The position numbers and the translations under genes are program-made. A stretch of 64,000 nucleotides of DNA from Hevea brasiliensis (lineage: Eukaryota > Streptophyta > Magnoliopsida > Malpighiales > Euphorbiaceae). Numbering within the stretch: the first letter of the stretch is position 1; each line of letters starts with the position of its first letter. The stretch is from positions 65,272,992-65,336,991 of the forward strand of contig NC_079498.1 of NCBI RefSeq assembly GCF_030052815.1, in the 5' to 3' direction. The notes under the pieces are model-generated. The model saw only the letters and a program-made list of their open reading frames with translations, ran no database searches and was not told the DNA's origin. Below, piece after piece: positions 59,889 to 64,000 of the stretch.

Positions 59889-59962
59889 TTCAATTCGTCC
59901 CAAAAGCCGATGGCTAATGAGGAATTCAATTCGTCCCAAAAGCCGATGGCTAATGAGGAATA
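59889..59962 (+). repeat. 36-bp tandem duplication in the LTR
   Basis: TTCAATTCGTCCCAAAAGCC then GATGGCTAATGAGGAA occurs twice in a row. A shorter TTCAATTCGTCCCA recurs near 60047. Confidence 0.85.
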
Positions 59963-62681
59963 ACATAGCTAGCTAGCAAAAATATGAGTACTCATTCTAT
60001 TCGTCCTCAACAGGCACACACCTCAACACTTCAGCCAGAGAGGGAATTCAATTCGTCCCACTAGACAAGCTAGCGAGAAATTCAATCAATATACATGATA
60101 GCTGTGGTTCAAACCATTTACAATGCTTTTTAATCAATAAGTATCCATCAAATATCATTCAAACAATTTTTCACAGTTTCAAACCATTTACAATGTTTTT
60201 CAAGCAATAAGTATCCATTCAAACACATTTCCACAATTTAAAACAGTAATATACAAATAGTCATAATTTATTTCAATTGAAAAATTCAAAAGAAATAACT
60301 GTTGTGCACAAACCTCTAATAACTGTCTCTTGGCTCTGATTCAGTGTTTCTTTCCCCTTCCCTGAGTCTTTGCTAACAGAGAAACACAATTTGAAGTGTT
60401 TCAGTACTCATTTAAATTGTCTCTAACGATAATGCTTAATAATTAATTCATTGAATTCTATTATTTTCTTAGTCAACCTAAGATGTCGACCCTCGATGCA
60501 TTCTAGGTGAATTAGGTTTTAATGTTATCAATATGTCACATTTGTAGCCTTTTAGTATTGGTACATGTTACCAAATTCATTTCCATGTATATTGCGTTTT
60601 ATTGCAATTTGTCAGATTCCAGTATACTAATTTGACCTAGTCGGATGACCTAGTTCCCTCAGTTTTCGGGTTTCAGTCAAAACTAAAAACTTGTAGATCT
60701 ATGTCTTATTGCACGCGGGGCAAAATTTCAGGTTATTCTGAGTTATGTAGACCAAGTTATGGTCAATCTACCAATGCTGGTCAAAATGCATAAAAATGGT
60801 CACTTTAGGTCATTTTTAGGTCACTTTTGGTTCGGCCAATTTTTTGACCTGAATTTGTGCAAGCTATTTGACTTATTTATGGTCATTATGGGCTTTGGTG
60901 TCTTCATAAGACTTGTAGATATATATCTAAACTATTCATGGTAAAAATATCAGGTCAATTGGACCTGTTTTGAGTGAGTTATGGCAAAAAAACTAATTGA
61001 TGCTCAAATGGTCAATTTTCAGGCCTTAAATGCACTAATCCGGATTTGGTCATTTTTCAAGTCACCTTCCAAGCAGAATTTTGGTAAGCTTCCTTTGGCA
61101 CTTTTTGTGCCTAGTTTCACCTTCAATTGGTCTCATACCAACTGGAGCCACACACTTAAGGTCCTAAGCCAAAACACACACTGCCCTATACACACTCTTC
61201 ATCACATACAAAAGGATACATCCTATGCTTACCAAGTCACTTCCTTCATGCCATTTCTGTTTTGTATCATAACATAAACACATTTCACAACACATTTTTT
61301 GTAATTTTGGCAGCTTATAACCACACTCAATATGCACATTATAGTCCAGAATTTTCCAAGTTCAATTTATAAACAATTTAACCACATGACAAGCTCATTT
61401 ACATGTCCACATTCAAACCCTTATACACATGTACAAGCTGCCATAACAAGTACCATAATTCAACCATATAATTCCATAAACCAAACCATAAAATAACATA
61501 TCTTGATATACACTTCAAGTTTATCGATTCATACATCTCTCTCAATTAACTTCCAAGCTTCCAAAATCAAGTGTACATTCACATACATTTAGTATACATC
61601 ACTCAATTTATTCCTACACACATAAATACTTCATCAACACTTTAATCTACCATTTACATGCAAGGATAAACTGTTCTTAAGGAGTTTCCATAGCTGCCAA
61701 AAACATACATCTTCCTTAAAACATCAAACTCCAAAAATCTTTCCACAATTCAACTATCCATAACATCCACACAAACTTTAATGAAGCAAGCATCAAAATA
61801 CCTACTTAACACTTTGGAAACTCTTCAAAACCTTGACTAAACTTGATCTTCTTGCTGCCTTTCTACTGCCCAAGTGGTGTAGAGCAATTTTAGTGAAGGG
61901 AGCTAGTGGAAAAATGGCTTGGATCATGCTTGCATGAAGGTTCAAGGTGGGACGGCAATGGAGGATTGTTCTTCACCATTTTCTGCTGGTTTTGGAATTG
62001 TTGGAGAAGATGGGTTTTTGCTGTCCAAATGAAGATATAGTGGTCCACTTTAGGTGTTAGTGGAGCATTAAGTGAAGGTTATAACATTTGTTTATTCTAA
62101 AGTTTCCTTATTCCCACATTAAACTCCTATCTTTTGCTATTTACATTAGGTACCACCAATTTAATTTTTCATGACATTTTACAAGTGTAATATCATTATT
62201 TTTAATGAACATTTAGGTCAAAAGACAACTCGGGGTGTCAAATAAGCACAATGTCCCTGTTCGGGTTGCATTCCTGATTTTTTGGTAACACTGAGTTTTG
62301 TCGTTTTCTCGATTTCCCGTTTTTTCTTTGTACTAATTAATTAATTTTTCTTTGATATTTCTAATGATATTTATGCTTTAATAAGTCTTTAATTATGTCT
62401 AAAAAATATTTTCCAGGGTTCCCCACGGTCCAAGGCTAGTCAACGGTCTACACCGCGACTTCCCGGTGCGGTCACCCATCGCCAGGGTTCTCAGCTCGTT
62501 TAACTTGGTTACATTTCATTGCTATTATTTTTCCTTTGTTTTTCTTATATTTTCTTTTCTTGTATTTCATTATTTTATGTCTCCTCACTCATATCTAAGT
62601 GCAGTTCTAGGCATCCTAGCTGTCCGGACAACACTGGTCACCGGAACAGTAGAACGCACTACCGAACATAGGGGTGTTATA

Positions 62682-62694
62682 ATTCTCCCCCCTT
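62682..62694 (-). other. Polypurine tract (reverse) of the right-hand gypsy element
   Basis: ATTCTCCCCCCTT reads AAGGGGGGAGAAT on the minus strand, adjacent to the LTR. It closely matches 1012-1025. Confidence 0.88.
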
Positions 62695-62727
62695 AAAATA
62701 AATTTCGTCTCGAAATTTTACCTGGCA

Positions 62728-63990
62728 TTAGTCTCTGAACAGCTGTGGGTGCTGTCTCCTCATATCCTCTTCACGTTCCCAAGTAGCTTCCTGGCCTGAA
62801 TGATGGTTCCACAACACTTTAACCAAGTGTATCTGTTTATTCCTCAGCTGCTTCACCTCATATGCCAGAATTTCTACGGGTTCTTCCTCATATGAGAGGT
62901 CTGGATTTACCTCAATCTCTTCAACTGATAGTACATGAGATGGGTCAGATCTGTACCTCCTTAACATGGACACATGGAAGACACTGTGTATCCTTTCTAG
63001 CTCTGGAGGTAATGCCAAATGATATGCCAAAGAACCCACTTTTTCCAGAACCTCATATGGTCCAATAAAACAAGGACTCAGTTTCCCCTTTCTGCCAAAT
63101 CTCATAATCCTCTTCCAAGGAGAAACTTTGAGGAATACCTTATCACCCACTGCATATTCAATATCTCTTCTCTTCAGATCAACATAGGACTTCTGACAGT
63201 CTGATGCAGCCTTGAGTCTATCTCTGATCAATCTGATCTTTTTCTCTGTCTGCTGAATAATTTCTAGCCCAATCATTTTCCTTTCACCAACTTCATCCCA
63301 ACATAGGGGAGTTCTGCACTTTCTGCCATACAAAGCTTCATATGGAGGCATCCCAATGCTTGATTGGTAGTTGTTGTTATAAGCAAACTCAATCAAAAGC
63401 AAGCGTGTATCCCAACTACCTTCAAACTCAATCACACAAGCCCGTAGCATATCCTACAATATCTGAATAACCCTCTCAGACTGGCCATCTGTCTGTGGGT
63501 GGAATGCTGTGCTGAAGTTCAATCTAGTTCCTAGGGCTCTCTGTAGACTACCCCAGAATCTAGAAGTGAACCTAGGATCTCTGTCAGATACAATCGATAC
63601 TGGCACTCCATGTAGTTTTACAATCTCATATATGTACAATCTGGCCAATCTCTCCATGCTATAGTCCATTCGGACTGGCAAAAAGTGAGCAGACTTGGTT
63701 AGTCTGTCAACTATAACCCATACTGCATCATGACTATTCTGTGTCCTTGGAAGTCCCGTAACAAAATTCATAGTTATCCATTCCCATTTCCACTCTGGTA
63801 CTGGCAATGGATGTAACAAACCAGCTGGAACTTGATGTTCTGCCTTTATTTGCTGACAAGTTAGGCATTTGGAAACAAATTCAGCTATATCCCTCTTCAT
63901 ACCCATCCACCAGTAATGCTCTTTCAGCCCTCTGTACATTTTAGTTCCACCAGGGTGCATAGTAAAAGAAGACTCATGTGCTTCCTTCAT
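62728..63990 (-). pseudogene. pol: Ty3/gypsy pol: integrase and chromodomain, nearly intact, partial at the edge
   Basis: Minus strand, entering from beyond 64000. HHCC finger: [17 protein letters not shown]...CLTCQQIK. Core: [14 protein letters not shown] (the first catalytic Asp reads Asn), [18 protein letters not shown] with the second Asp, and [15 protein letters not shown] with the Glu. One TAG at about 63451-63453 replaces the Glu of ILEDML. After it the frame 63450-62728 is open for 240 codons: VEFAYNN-like block, VGDKVFLKVSPWKR, GKLSPCFIGPYEVLEKVGSL, and chromodomain YEEEPVEILAYEVKQL to the natural stop after QLFRD. It is the youngest-looking pol in the window. One stop and one active-site change are visible. 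Confidence 0.95.
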
Positions 63991-64000
63991 AATGATCTGT

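Larger units (their letters stand above)
58976..62681 (-). mobile_element. 3' LTR (type A, reverse) of a gypsy element running off the right edge
   Basis: It starts TGTCACAACCTACCCCTCTG and ends ACATAGGGGTGTTATA (3706 bp), next to a reversed polypurine tract and integrase gene. GTCACCCATCGCCAGGGTTC at about 62472 is the conserved block reversed. It resembles the forward solo LTR at 43859-48092 along its length. Confidence 0.92.

Overview
The window reads as repeat-dense nuclear DNA from a flowering plant. It is AT-rich and depleted in CpG, and its families are plant lineages: chromodomain-bearing Ty3/gypsy elements of the Tekay/Del type, Ty1/copia, an RTE-type LINE, a MuDR-like (MULE) transposon and an En/Spm (CACTA) terminus. 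Primer-binding sites match plant initiator tRNA-Met. The overall look suggests a eudicot tree, perhaps Euphorbiaceae such as rubber tree or cassava; that guess is from memory of similar sequence and is weak. I see no intact host gene, no tRNA or rRNA gene, and nothing bacterial.

Layout. 1-1025: 3' end of a gypsy pol gene, then its 3' LTR (1026 to about 6970), split by a reverse solo LTR (1835-5535). About 6971-9050: other repeat debris. 9051-21120: one decayed MULE transposase gene on the minus strand, cut by two solo LTRs (10676-13989; 16018-20808, the latter carrying a third at 17108-17817). For the 10676-13989 LTR, removing it with one target duplication restores a continuous reading frame. 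21121-25248: AT-rich DNA, then a copia leader and a broken copia gag-pol. 25249 onward: a CACTA terminus with about 2 kb of subterminal repeats, then a gene-like 5' UTR and first exon (about 27480-27994).

28692-57366: one large composite flanked by the 5-bp duplication GCTTC. It starts with a reverse LTR (carrying a near full-length RTE LINE, 29162-32450), a 210-bp internal remnant and a second reverse LTR. At 37048 this flips, through a palindrome, into a forward LTR. That forward LTR was later hit by an 18.9-kb gypsy element (38416-57270), whose pol gene then took two solo LTRs (43859-48092 and 48440-51900), both with target duplications. 57367-58975 resumes the non-repeat, gene-like DNA. 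58976-64000: the 3' LTR and integrase/chromodomain end of another gypsy element on the minus strand, running off the window.

The LTRs are unusually long (3.1-4.2 kb) and fall into two related families. 'Type A' ends near TAAGGTGTGACA; 'type B' ends near TAAGGGGTGTCACA. Both carry a tandem pair of hairpins whose stems change in a compensatory way between copies. Other points worth a second look are the inverted-LTR composite with both ends being LTR 3' ends, a 75-bp intron-like GT-AG insert at a codon boundary in one integrase, and stop codons in gypsy genes that fall repeatedly on tryptophan codons. No undescribed defence or metabolic system is evident.
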